A stretch of DNA of 64,000 nucleotides from Xanthomonas vasicola (GTDB lineage Bacteria; Pseudomonadota; Gammaproteobacteria; Xanthomonadales; Xanthomonadaceae). The position numbers were made by a program, and so were the translations under genes. The stretch covers positions 1 through 64,000 of the forward strand of contig NZ_JSBW02000039.1 in assembly GCF_000772705.2 (NCBI RefSeq), given 5' to 3'. Position 1 is the stretch's first letter; each line of letters starts with the position of its first letter. The notes under the pieces were generated by a model. That model was not told the origin of the DNA. It saw only the letters and a list, made by a program, of their open reading frames with translations, and did no database searches. Positions 1 through 8,921 of this stretch are shown piece after piece.

Positions 1-65
1 AACACCTCACGCCGCGTCCGCTTGCGCTTGCCGTTGTACTCCGCATCGCCGAAGGTCAGTTGCAT
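1..65 (-). CDS. IS5-family transposase, N-terminal fragment (runs off the window)
   Basis: Read on the minus strand from the ATG at 65-63, the first 21 codons give a peptide beginning MQLTFGDAEY followed by a KRKRTRR basic stretch. This is the characteristic opening of transposases of the IS1478-like IS5 group common in Xanthomonas. The enzyme would be a DDE transposase acting on its own element's ends. Only the amino terminus is visible, so whether the full gene is intact cannot be judged. The assignment rests on recognition of this conserved opening. Confidence 0.7.
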   Translation of the reverse strand, partial: MQLTFGDAEYNGKRKRTRREV

Positions 66-131
66 CGTCGTTGTCCGTTGCGTCTGTGTGATTGTCGCAG
101 GATCAAGGGGAGTTGTTCAGAGTTTCCCTAG
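1..131 (-). mobile_element. End of an IS5-family insertion sequence (partial)
   Basis: The minus strand carries the first codons of an IS5-family transposase, and the DNA between that start codon and about position 131 is the element's terminal region. The outer end appears to be the stretch AGTTGTTCAGAGTTTCCCTA (111-130), directly abutting coding similarity to an ABC transporter. CTAG at 128-131 fits the C-T-A-rich target preference of IS5 relatives and may be part of the target duplication. The rest of the element lies outside the window, so the inverted repeat and target duplication cannot be checked here. Confidence 0.7.
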
Positions 132-349
132 ACGAAGCCACCAGCCATCTGGATGTCACCCGCGAACGCCTGGTCAACGAGGCGGTGAAGCACTTGCAAC
201 TGACCAAGGTGATCGTGGCGCACCGCCCTGAAACCATTGCCAGCGCCGACCGCATCCTGGTGATGGAGCATGGACGGATCGTGCAAGAAGTGAAGTTGCA
301 GCAATCGCCCGAAATACCACATCCTGAAGATCACGTCTTGAGTGCGTGA
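128..349 (+). pseudogene. 3' remnant of a peptidase-type ABC exporter ATPase
   Basis: The frame from about 128 to the TGA at 347-349 encodes only the last part of an ABC nucleotide-binding domain. It has the Walker B/D-loop region (LDEATSHLD), then the H-loop in the IVAHRPETIASAD segment, and a short tail. The spacing and wording resemble CvaB/RaxB-type exporters, which have an N-terminal C39 peptidase and export double-glycine peptides. Walker A, signature motif, membrane domain and peptidase are all missing, and the homology begins right at the IS end. I infer that the element truncated the gene or mediated the deletion. It is not functional. Confidence 0.75.
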
Positions 350-492
350 GGACAGCCACACTCGTTGGCGCGCGATGTTCCAGCCGCTGTACGCCGTGCG
401 CACCTGCGCGGTTCACCATCAGACCCGCCCATCATGCAACAGGCGCCGACTGAGACAGCCGACGCCTGTTGGGTGTCACGCAGTCACAGGCA

Positions 493-3162
493 TCACTTGG
501 GCAACGGCGAGCGCCCCTGGATCGAAAACGGCGCTGCACTGCCAGCGGCGCCGGTACCCGGCTGCCCGCCGCCGACGAACAACGTGTAGTTGCCGGCTTC
601 TACCGCGCGCTGCCCGCTGCGATCCACGTCGCTCAACGCGCGTGCATCCAGATTGAAGGTCAGCGTGCGTTGCTCGCCCGCTGCAAGATGCACGCGCTGA
701 AAACCGACCAGGCTGCGCAACGGCGACTGCGGGCGGTCCGGATATTGCAGATACACCTGCGCCACTTCGTCGCCGGCACGCGTGCCGGTGTTGCGCACGG
801 TAGTGGTCACCTGCAGTGGATTGCCGGCTTGCAGCGCGGTGGTGGACAGCTGCGGTGCGTCGTAGGCAAAGCGGGTGTAGCTCAGGCCATAGCCGAACGG
901 AAACAACGGCTCGCCCTTGAAATAGCGGTAGGTGCGGCCCTTCATGTCGTAACTGACGTAGGCGGGCAAATCCTTGGTGGAGCGATAGAACGTCACCGGC
1001 AGGCGACCGCCGGGGTTGTCATCGCCGGCCAGCATGCGCGCGATCGCGGTGCCGCCGGACTGGCCCGGGTACCACGCGGCCACGATCGCATCGGCATGCG
1101 TCTTGGCCCAGTTCAGGGCCACCGCGCTGCCGCTCATCAGCACCACCACCAGCGGCTTGCCCGAGGCCTTTGCCCGTTCGAGCAGTGCTTGCTGCGGGGC
1201 GGGCAGGGCGATGTCGTTGCGGTCGCCGCCGTCGAAGCCAGGCACATCGATCCGCAACTCCTCGCCTTCCACATCTGGCGACAACCCGACGAAGGCAACC
1301 ACTGCATCGGATTGCGCCACAGCCTGCTCGGCTTCGGCTAATTGCGCTGCCGCAGGCGCCAGCCATTCCAGACGCACGCCCTGGTCCTGGCCGCGGTGTT
1401 CCATTTCCAGGCGAATCTTGCGCGGGCGGGTATCGTCAAAATGCAGCACAGTTTCCACGCTGCGGCCGTCGGCGTTGTGCATGCCGGCCGGCACGTGCTT
1501 GTCTTCGGCGTTCCCGGCAACCACCAGCTTGTCGTCGATATACAGCCGCACCGGATCGTGCCCGCTGCAATCGAAGCAACGCGCCACGCGCACCGCCAGG
1601 GTGTAATCGCCAGCGCTGGGTGGCAGCAGTTCGCCGCTCCAGCGCACCGCATAACGGTCGGCCGGTATGCCCTTTGCCGGGGCGACCTGATCCCAGTTGA
1701 AGCTCACCGTGCGATCCTGCCGCACCATGCGCGCAGCACCGCGCATATCGACGTTGTCGAAATACTCGCCACGCAAGCCCGGCTTGCCATCGCCGCGCAA
1801 TGCCGTTTCCGGGATCATGCCGGGCACGCCGGCAGCCAACGGTGCGCCTTGTGCGTAGCGCACCTGCTGCGCACCGAAGCGCTGACGCAGGCCCAGCAAC
1901 GGCGTCACCGGCGCGGACGAGGTGCCCTGGTAATTGGCCTCCAACGCCGCCAGTGCGTCCGCATTCGGGCCGATCACCGCCAGCCGCGTGCCGGCGTTGA
2001 GCGGCAACGTGTTGGCATCGTTCTTCAGCAGCACGATCGACTCTGCAGCCGCCTGCAAGGCCAGCGCACGGTGCGCCGCGTTGTCCACGTCCTTCGCGCC
2101 AAGGCGCGCGTACGGATCCTTGCGTGGCGCTTCCAGCTCGCCCAGGCGATAGCGGGCGGCAAACAGGCGCACCAGCGATTGGTCGAGCAAGGCTTCGTCC
2201 ACTTCGCCGCGCGCGATCGCCGTGCCGAGTTCGCGATAGGCATGCCCGCAGTTGAGATCGTGCCCGGCCTTCAGCGCGGCAGCGGACGAGCCGGCGTTGT
2301 CCGGGCGGAAATAATGGAACTGGGTTATGTCGTCCACTGCATCGCAGTCGGACACCACAAAGCCCTTGAAGCCCCAGTCGCCACGCACGCGGCCGTTGAG
2401 CAACCAGTCGGCGGCGCACGCCGGCGTGCCGTGCAGCGAGTTGTACGCACACATCACCGAGCCGGCCTGGCCCTGGACCAGCGCGGCGCGGAACGCCGGC
2501 GTATAGGTCGCTTCCACATCGTGCGGCGACACATCGACATCGAAGCCATGCCGGCCCGGCTCGGGGCCGCTGTGCACGGCGAGGTGCTTGGGCGTGGCGA
2601 TCGTGCGTGGATGGTTGAGATCCTCGCCCTGCAGGCCGCGGATAAACCCCACTGCCATCTGTCCGGTGAGGAACGGATCTTCGCCGTAGGTTTCCATGCC
2701 ACGGCCCCAACGCGGGTCGCGGAAGATGTTGATGTTGGGCGACCAGATGGTGAGACCGGCGTAGCGCTTGTGGTCCTTGCCCGGACCGCCGGCCTGGTTG
2801 AACTTGGCGCGCGCTTCGGTAGAGACCACCGTGCCCACTTGCTGCATCAGGTTGGTATTCCAGCTCGCCGCCAGGCCAATGGCCTGCGGAAACACCGTGG
2901 CGTGACCGTTGCGGGCGATGCCGTGCAGGCCTTCGCTCCACCACTCGTAGGCGGGGATGCCCAGGCGCGGAATTGCCGGCGCATCGTTCATGGCCTGCGC
3001 CACTTTTTCCTCGCGGCTCATGTGCGCCACCAGGGCAGCGGCACGTTGTTCGGGCGTTGCATCGGTGTTTCTTGCGGCCACTGCCGGTGCAGCGATGAGC
3101 GGCAGGGCCAGGCCCACACTGAGTGCAGCGGCAAGACGGCACGGAAAGACGGACAACGACAT
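493..3162 (-). CDS. nixI: GH3 beta-xylosidase/beta-glucosidase with PA14 domain (NixI-type)
   Basis: This 889-residue secreted glycoside hydrolase has a signal peptide ending near residue 30. A GH3 TIM-barrel domain follows, with the conserved KH pair (192-193) and the nucleophile Asp272 in SDCDA. Next come the alpha/beta sandwich domain, a PA14 insert at roughly 455-600 and a C-terminal fibronectin-like domain. In X. campestris pv. campestris the GH3 enzyme of the N-glycan cluster (NixI) removes the beta-1,2-xylose of plant N-glycans after mannose trimming. The family and neighbourhood here match that role. Substrate specificity is inferred from context, and a beta-glucosidase activity cannot be excluded. 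It is the last intact gene of the cluster; a 209-base gap separates it from the GH2 gene. Confidence 0.85.
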   Translation of the reverse strand: MSLSVFPCRLAAALSVGLALPLIAAPAVAARNTDATPEQRAAALVAHMSREEKVAQAMNDAPAIPRLGIPAYEWWSEGLHGIARNGHATVFPQAIGLAASWNTNLMQQVGTVVSTEARAKFNQAGGPGKDHKRYAGLTIWSPNINIFRDPRWGRGMETYGEDPFLTGQMAVGFIRGLQGEDLNHPRTIATPKHLAVHSGPEPGRHGFDVDVSPHDVEATYTPAFRAALVQGQAGSVMCAYNSLHGTPACAADWLLNGRVRGDWGFKGFVVSDCDAVDDITQFHYFRPDNAGSSAAALKAGHDLNCGHAYRELGTAIARGEVDEALLDQSLVRLFAARYRLGELEAPRKDPYARLGAKDVDNAAHRALALQAAAESIVLLKNDANTLPLNAGTRLAVIGPNADALAALEANYQGTSSAPVTPLLGLRQRFGAQQVRYAQGAPLAAGVPGMIPETALRGDGKPGLRGEYFDNVDMRGAARMVRQDRTVSFNWDQVAPAKGIPADRYAVRWSGELLPPSAGDYTLAVRVARCFDCSGHDPVRLYIDDKLVVAGNAEDKHVPAGMHNADGRSVETVLHFDDTRPRKIRLEMEHRGQDQGVRLEWLAPAAAQLAEAEQAVAQSDAVVAFVGLSPDVEGEELRIDVPGFDGGDRNDIALPAPQQALLERAKASGKPLVVVLMSGSAVALNWAKTHADAIVAAWYPGQSGGTAIARMLAGDDNPGGRLPVTFYRSTKDLPAYVSYDMKGRTYRYFKGEPLFPFGYGLSYTRFAYDAPQLSTTALQAGNPLQVTTTVRNTGTRAGDEVAQVYLQYPDRPQSPLRSLVGFQRVHLAAGEQRTLTFNLDARALSDVDRSGQRAVEAGNYTLFVGGGQPGTGAAGSAAPFSIQGRSPLPK

Positions 3163-3371
3163 CGGTGTACTCCTGCGCGGCGGCCATGGCCGTTACGCGT
3201 TGCGCTTGGGTCGCCCGCAGGGATGCTGCAGGCAGTGGTCATTACGAATCGCTGACTGGTTTGTGTGCGACGCATTGCATGAAGCCGTCAGCGCTACATG
3301 CGGTGTTCGCGGATGACGCAGCATGCTTACGTGCGTGCTGTGTCATCTTCTGAGACCTGTTGCCGGCGGTT

Positions 3372-6053
3372 TTACTTTGCTTCGGCCGGCTCCGGCGGTG
3401 CGCCAGCCAGCGTGGCAGCCAGATCGCGCACCTGCAGCGTGGATTGCAACTGCGCCAGCGCCGCCTTGCTGCTCACGTGCACGGTCAGCGGCTCGCCCGG
3501 TAGCAGATCGAAGGCGTTGTCCGACAGCGTGGCATCCACCTCGCCGAACGATAGCCACACCTCGCGCGCCAGCGTGTTGCTGGTCAGGGTGAGCGCGTAG
3601 CCATCGCCATCGGCGCGCCACTTGCTGTCGATCTTCGCGGCCGGCAAGGCAAGTTGCTTGGCCGGCGCGAAGAACACCACTTCACGCGACAGCAGTGTGT
3701 TGCCGTCGAGCAGCTCGAACACCGCATAGGTGCGCTTTGGGTCGGCGCTGCCCAGCAATTGCCTGTCGCTGAAGTTGCCCACCTGCAGGCTGCTCAATGC
3801 TTTGACGCTGGCTTTTTCTTCGCGCTTGCTGAGCACCTTGCCATCCATGTCCATCACCCGCATGCGCCAGCGTGCGGCCAGTGGGGTGGTTCGGTCGGAC
3901 ACCAGCGACACTTCGGTTTGCCCCTTGTCGTTGCGTAACGCGGCGACCATTTCCGGCGCATAGAAGCGGCGTGCGTGGTAATGCAGTGCCTTCCAGCGGC
4001 CGTAGTAGTCCACGCTGGACCACGACGCACCCGGCCACACATCGTTGAGCTGCCAGTACAGCGAGCCCATCGATTGCGGACGCGAGGCACGCAGATGCGA
4101 AGCCGCGATGTTGATCCCTTCAGCCTGCATCAGCTGGCTCAGGTAGACGAAGCTTTCAAAATCCTTGGGCTCACCGAATTGGCGGCGGATGTACAGCATC
4201 AGCCGCTTGTTGCCGTTGCCCTTGTCGAACTTCTGATGCACGCGCATCACCGGCGATTCCGGATCCATGTCGCCGGGCTCGGCGAACGCGCGCACGGTGC
4301 GCATGTCCGGGAACGACTGCAGCCCGTATTCGGACATGAAGCGCGGGGTGACGTTGAGATATTCGGTGACCGGCAGGGCAGGGCCGCCCCAGACCTTCCA
4401 GTAATGCATATCGCCATCATTGGCCTGGTCAGCGGCGCCGTCGAAATCGGTGCCCGGCGAGGTGGCCCAGTACGGCACGTCGCTATCGTAGGTGGCCACC
4501 ACTTCGCGGAACACGGTGCCGAACAAGGTGGTCATGCCGCGCTCGATGCGGGCGCGTTCTTCCGGGTCCACCGACTGCTTGAACTTGACCCGGTCGCCCC
4601 AGTTTTCCCAGCCGGTCTGCACTTCGTTGTTGCCGCACCACAGCACAATGCTGGGGTGGTCGCGCAGTCGCTTGACCTGTTCGATCGCCTCCTGCCGCGT
4701 GTTCTCGCGGAACTCCACGTCATACGGCGGCACCGCGCCACCGAACATGAAGTCCTGCCAGATCATGATGCCCAGCTCGTCGGCCACGTCGTAGAAGTAG
4801 TCGTCCTGGTAATGCCCGCCGCCCCACATGCGCAGCATGTTCATGTTGGCATCGCGCGCGTCTTGCAAGGTGCTGCGCATGCGCTCGTGCGTCACGCGCG
4901 CGGGGAAGGCATCCAGCGGAATGAGATTGGCGCCCTTGGCGAAGATCGGGATGCCGTTGACCACGATCTCCATGCTCTTGCCGAACTTATCTTTTTCGCG
5001 GCGCAGCTCCACCGAACGCAGGCCGGTGACACGCTTGATCTGCTGGCTGTCGCCATCGGCGTCGCGCACGCTGGCTACGAAGGTGTAGCGGTCTTGCGCG
5101 CCATAACCGGCCGGAAACCAGCGCTTGGGCTTGGCGATGCGCACGGCCAGATCGATGCGGTTCTGGCCGGGGTCGACTACCGCATTCTGAGTGAACTGGC
5201 CCACCTTCTGCCCATCCGGGCTCAGCACATCCAGCGTCACCTGCACCGGGCCGCTGCGGCCGGCCTGCAGTTCCAACTGCGCCTGCAATTGCGCGCTTTC
5301 GACATCCACGCGCTGCTGGGCAATATGCAGCCCGTCCACACGCACGGCGTCCCACGCTTCCACGCGTACATCCTTCCAGATGCCGGCGTTGACCATGCGC
5401 GGGCCCCAGTCCCAGCCGAAGTTGTACGGCGCCTTGCGCACATAGGTAGAGCTGTGGCGTGCCTCGGGTTCGTCGCCGAAGGCCGAATCATAAGCGCCGG
5501 GCAATGCGTACGGCTGCTTGGCCAGCCACGGCTGGATCTTCTTGATCGGCGAGTACAGCGTGACCTCCAGCACGTTGTCGCCGCGTTTGAGCAAGGACTT
5601 CGCATCCACGCGCCACTGCCGGAACATGTTGTCGGCGCTGAGCAGTTTTTTGCCGTTGAGGGTGACCTCGGCAAACGTGTCCAGACCGTCGAACACCAGT
5701 TGCACATGTTCGCGCTTGAGCGTGGCCGCATCCACGTTGAAGTGGGTCTGGTACTGCCAATCGCTCAGGCCGGCCCACTGGATCTTGCCTTCGTTATCGC
5801 GATAGAACGGGTCAGGCACGATCTTGGCGGCGATCAGATCGGTCTGCACCGCACCTGGCACCTGCGCCGGCAACCACGTCGCTGCTTTCGGATACGTCTT
5901 GCCCTGCTCCTGGCCCGGCACCAGCCGAACCTGCCAGCCGGTGTCCAGCGTCACGGCCGAAGGCGGCGCGGCCCAGGCCTGCGAGATGGCAAAGGCCAGG
6001 GCAAGCCCGAGATGGGCGGGGGCGGGAACAAAACGATGACGGGACAGGGGCAT
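3372..6053 (-). CDS. GH2 beta-mannosidase, secreted
   Basis: The 893-residue protein opens with a signal peptide (cleavage near AWA, residue 28). It then has the GH2 sugar-binding (jelly-roll) domain, an immunoglobulin-like domain and the TIM barrel. The catalytic acid/base is Glu477 in CGNNE and the nucleophile Glu575 in SEYG. The WDWGPR motif around 214-219 is typical of beta-mannosidases rather than beta-galactosidases. It would hydrolyse the Man-beta-1,4-GlcNAc bond of the N-glycan core in the periplasm. It is 21 bases from the upstream GH20 gene, so co-transcription is likely. By gene order it corresponds to nixH of X. campestris, but I have not confirmed that name. Confidence 0.88.
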   Translation of the reverse strand: MPLSRHRFVPAPAHLGLALAFAISQAWAAPPSAVTLDTGWQVRLVPGQEQGKTYPKAATWLPAQVPGAVQTDLIAAKIVPDPFYRDNEGKIQWAGLSDWQYQTHFNVDAATLKREHVQLVFDGLDTFAEVTLNGKKLLSADNMFRQWRVDAKSLLKRGDNVLEVTLYSPIKKIQPWLAKQPYALPGAYDSAFGDEPEARHSSTYVRKAPYNFGWDWGPRMVNAGIWKDVRVEAWDAVRVDGLHIAQQRVDVESAQLQAQLELQAGRSGPVQVTLDVLSPDGQKVGQFTQNAVVDPGQNRIDLAVRIAKPKRWFPAGYGAQDRYTFVASVRDADGDSQQIKRVTGLRSVELRREKDKFGKSMEIVVNGIPIFAKGANLIPLDAFPARVTHERMRSTLQDARDANMNMLRMWGGGHYQDDYFYDVADELGIMIWQDFMFGGAVPPYDVEFRENTRQEAIEQVKRLRDHPSIVLWCGNNEVQTGWENWGDRVKFKQSVDPEERARIERGMTTLFGTVFREVVATYDSDVPYWATSPGTDFDGAADQANDGDMHYWKVWGGPALPVTEYLNVTPRFMSEYGLQSFPDMRTVRAFAEPGDMDPESPVMRVHQKFDKGNGNKRLMLYIRRQFGEPKDFESFVYLSQLMQAEGINIAASHLRASRPQSMGSLYWQLNDVWPGASWSSVDYYGRWKALHYHARRFYAPEMVAALRNDKGQTEVSLVSDRTTPLAARWRMRVMDMDGKVLSKREEKASVKALSSLQVGNFSDRQLLGSADPKRTYAVFELLDGNTLLSREVVFFAPAKQLALPAAKIDSKWRADGDGYALTLTSNTLAREVWLSFGEVDATLSDNAFDLLPGEPLTVHVSSKAALAQLQSTLQVRDLAATLAGAPPEPAEAK

Positions 6054-6074
6054 GCGTCACTCTCCTAGGATGGC

Positions 6075-8525
6075 TCAGCGCGTGGCGGCGGGGGGCGCCT
6101 GCGCGGTGGTTTCAATCAATTGCACGGCGCCGATTGCATACAAGGGCCCGCGGATCGGCGCGGTGAAGCGTAAGCAGAGATCGTGGATGCCGGTGCGTGC
6201 AGGCAGTGCGGTTTCCAGGGTGAATTGCTCGCCCAGGGTGTCGCTGCGCGGCAGCTGCACGCTGGCGATCACCTCGCCATCGCAGCCCTGACGCACGTCC
6301 AGCTCACCGCCACGGGTTTTGGCCGGGTACTGCGCGACCTTGGATTGCTCGTGCGCCAGACCGAAGTTGTTGGGCAGGCGTGCGGCTTCGATGCGGATGG
6401 CGCCGATGCCGTCCAGGCGCGCCTGCGGATACATGCGGCAGGCATGGAACAGGTCCACGTTGTACACCGGCGTGTCGGCGCCGGTCATCTCCGGCAACAG
6501 CGGCAGACGCAAGCCGAGCGCGCCGGTTTCCACGCAGTGCTGCAAGCCTTGCGTGTCCACGCGCAGCAAGCCGGCGCGATCGAAGGTGCGGCCGCGTGTG
6601 GCCGCCAGCGGCGTGCCGTTGTCATCGAACGCAGTGGCCTTGACCGTGGTCGGCAATTGAATCGTAAACGGCGCGTTGTAGCGCGGCGATGCCGGCGTGG
6701 GCTCGCTACCGTCGATGGTGTAGTGCAGGGTGCCAGCGCCGGCTTGCGTGCTTAGCACCACCTTGGCCGGGCCGCCGGCGAGCACCGGGTTGGGGCCGCT
6801 TTCCAGAGCGATATCGGCGGCAAATGCGCCGTCGCTGTAGTCGATGCCCAGCGCCTTGTAGCGCTGCAGCTGTGCCGGCATGCGTGCCAAAAAACTGTTC
6901 CAGTTGCGTACTGCCGGTGCCGACCAGGTCACTTCTGCCACCGCAGACAGCCGCGGGAACAGCGCGTGATCCACATGCCAGCGTGACGGGATGTATTCGG
7001 ACCACAACGCGCCTTGTGCGCCCAGCACGTGCTTGGCCTGGTCGGCACTGAGCTCGGCCGGCACCGGGTCGAATGCGTAGACCTTGGACAGCGGCAACAC
7101 CGTCAGGCGACCGTTCGGTTCGTCACTGCGCGTGGTCTGCAGATTGTCCAGATACAGCCAGTCGCCCGGCGCCAGCACCACGTCGTGGCCTTGCTTGGCA
7201 GCGGTCACCGCACCTTCGACGCCACGCCACGACATCACCGACGCACTCGCCGGTACGCCGCCTTCCAGAATTTCATCCCAGCCGATCATGCGCCGGCCGT
7301 GTTGGGTGAGGTAGGCCGCCAGCTGTTCGTTGAACCAGCCTTGCATCGCATGCGCGTCCTTGATCCCGAGCTTGCGCATCTGTGCGCGCACCGCCGGCGA
7401 GGCTTCCCATTGATCCTTGACCGCCTCATCGCCACCGATGTGGATGTAGGTCGACGGGAACAAGGTCAGCACTTCATCCAGCACATTGGTGATGAAGCTC
7501 AGGCTGCGTTCGCTGGTGTTGAACAGATACGGGTTGACGCCCCAGTCAACGCCTACTTGCGTGCGAGCGCCTGGCACGCCCACTTCTTCCGGATAGGCGG
7601 CAACGGCTGCCTGCGCATGCCCGGGCATGTCCAGTTCGGGCAGCACGGTGATATGCAGGCGCGCTGCATAGGCGACGATCTCGCTGATCTGTTCCTGGGT
7701 GTAGAAGCCGCCATACCGCTGCGGCGTGCCGTGCTGGCCGGCGCCGGGCGGTGTGCGCCATGCGCCTACCTCGGTGAGCTTGGGATAGCGCTTGATCTCG
7801 ATACGCCAGCCCTGGTCGTCGGTGAGATGCCAATGAAGCACGTTGAGCTTGTGCAGCGCCATCGTGTCGAGCACATGTTTGACCGTGGGCACATCATGAA
7901 AATGGCGGGCCACATCCAGATGCTGACCGCGCCAACTGAAACGCGGCCAGTCGCGGATCGCCACCGACGGCAGCTGGACCTCGCCCTTGCGCGCATCCGG
8001 TGTCATCAATTGCCAGGCGCTGATCGCGCCGTACAACAAACCGGCACCATCGCGCGCGGCAATGCGCACGCCCTTGGCATCGACATCCAGGCTGTAGCCT
8101 TCCTTGTGCGCCACCGGCGCCTGCGCGCTGCGCTCCAGGCGGATGCTGCCCGGGGATGCGCTGGTTTCGGCGCGCACTTCCAATCGCAGCCCGCGGGTGC
8201 GCTGCAGCAGGTCGGCCAGATGTTCGGCACTGCGGCGTGCATCGGCATCGCCGGGCACGATCGAGATCACCGTACCGGTGCCCACAGTGAAGCTGCCGCT
8301 GCCGCGTTTGACTTCGGCGGCTTCAGGAATCAGCGGCAACGGTGGACTCGCGGTGTTTGCTGTTGCAGCGGCAGGTGCGCTCGCCGTGGCAACGGCCAAA
8401 GCAGTGCCTGGTGCACGTTGACCACAGCCGGCCAGCGACGCTGCTGCGAACACGAGCGTAAGCAGGCGCGAGGACAGTGGCGCGACGGGTGTCAGGCGTG
8501 CGGTGGGTGCGGAGGTCGACATCAT
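6075..8525 (-). CDS. GH20 beta-N-acetylhexosaminidase, lipoprotein
   Basis: An exo-beta-N-acetylglucosaminidase that removes terminal GlcNAc from N-glycan or chitin fragments. From the chosen ATG at 8525 (816 residues) the N-terminus has a hydrophobic segment followed by LAGC, a lipobox, so it is probably anchored to the outer membrane. The open frame extends 28 codons further upstream, but that extension would bury the signal. Domains in order are a GH20b-type alpha/beta domain, the catalytic TIM barrel with the Asp-Glu pair of HIGGDE (about residues 366-367), a chitobiase C-terminal-like segment and a carbohydrate-binding-like tail. A GTG-free double ATG (8525/8522) leaves the exact start uncertain by one codon. 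By order it would be nixG. Confidence 0.88.
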   Translation of the reverse strand: MMSTSAPTARLTPVAPLSSRLLTLVFAAASLAGCGQRAPGTALAVATASAPAAATANTASPPLPLIPEAAEVKRGSGSFTVGTGTVISIVPGDADARRSAEHLADLLQRTRGLRLEVRAETSASPGSIRLERSAQAPVAHKEGYSLDVDAKGVRIAARDGAGLLYGAISAWQLMTPDARKGEVQLPSVAIRDWPRFSWRGQHLDVARHFHDVPTVKHVLDTMALHKLNVLHWHLTDDQGWRIEIKRYPKLTEVGAWRTPPGAGQHGTPQRYGGFYTQEQISEIVAYAARLHITVLPELDMPGHAQAAVAAYPEEVGVPGARTQVGVDWGVNPYLFNTSERSLSFITNVLDEVLTLFPSTYIHIGGDEAVKDQWEASPAVRAQMRKLGIKDAHAMQGWFNEQLAAYLTQHGRRMIGWDEILEGGVPASASVMSWRGVEGAVTAAKQGHDVVLAPGDWLYLDNLQTTRSDEPNGRLTVLPLSKVYAFDPVPAELSADQAKHVLGAQGALWSEYIPSRWHVDHALFPRLSAVAEVTWSAPAVRNWNSFLARMPAQLQRYKALGIDYSDGAFAADIALESGPNPVLAGGPAKVVLSTQAGAGTLHYTIDGSEPTPASPRYNAPFTIQLPTTVKATAFDDNGTPLAATRGRTFDRAGLLRVDTQGLQHCVETGALGLRLPLLPEMTGADTPVYNVDLFHACRMYPQARLDGIGAIRIEAARLPNNFGLAHEQSKVAQYPAKTRGGELDVRQGCDGEVIASVQLPRSDTLGEQFTLETALPARTGIHDLCLRFTAPIRGPLYAIGAVQLIETTAQAPPAATR

Positions 8526-8921
8526 GCAATCACATCCCGAAGTGGCAGCGGTACACGGCAGCCACGCACAGTAGCAAAGCCGTGTCGGAAGACGCAGGGA
8601 CGGGCGCACGCTTCGTCCCGGTGCGCAGCGTAGCGGCTACGTTGTAGAGCGACCAACACGACGTCATCGGTCACCGCAACACGGGCGCGGATAGCGCAGG
8701 AGCCGGGTGCAGTACCTGCAGTCCGATTTCACCACTGTCCGCACCCATGCGTGTGTGCAGTGGTACGTCATCTTGCTTGGAGCGGCGACCAAAACCTCGC
8801 GCGCAGTTGTCAGCTGGGCGTGGACGACGTGCTTAGAACCGGAATGTACGAGAGGTGCACACCGATTCCGAGCACCGGCCGCGCCCGCCTAACGGGTGCG
8901 CAGCCGTCTCGCTGGCTGCGC
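8526..8921. other. Non-coding gap between GH18 and GH20 genes, with a hairpin
   Basis: This stretch of about 400 bases separates two same-strand hydrolase genes. Directly after the GH18 stop is an 8-bp perfect hairpin (GCGCAGCC and GGCTGCGC, 8898-8921) without a T-run. It may stabilise the upstream transcript or attenuate transcription. No coding frame here resembles a known protein, and I see no clear promoter for the GH20 gene. Confidence 0.4.

Noticed and set aside
128..349. A functional ABC transporter gene
   Set aside because: Only the Walker B to H-loop end is present; Walker A, signature and membrane domains are missing.
1342..3255. A 637-codon open frame on the plus strand
   Set aside because: It is antisense to the GH3 gene and has no family motifs; long antisense frames are usual in GC-rich codon-biased genes. 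The same holds for plus-strand frames opposite the GH2, GH20 and GH18/GH29 genes.
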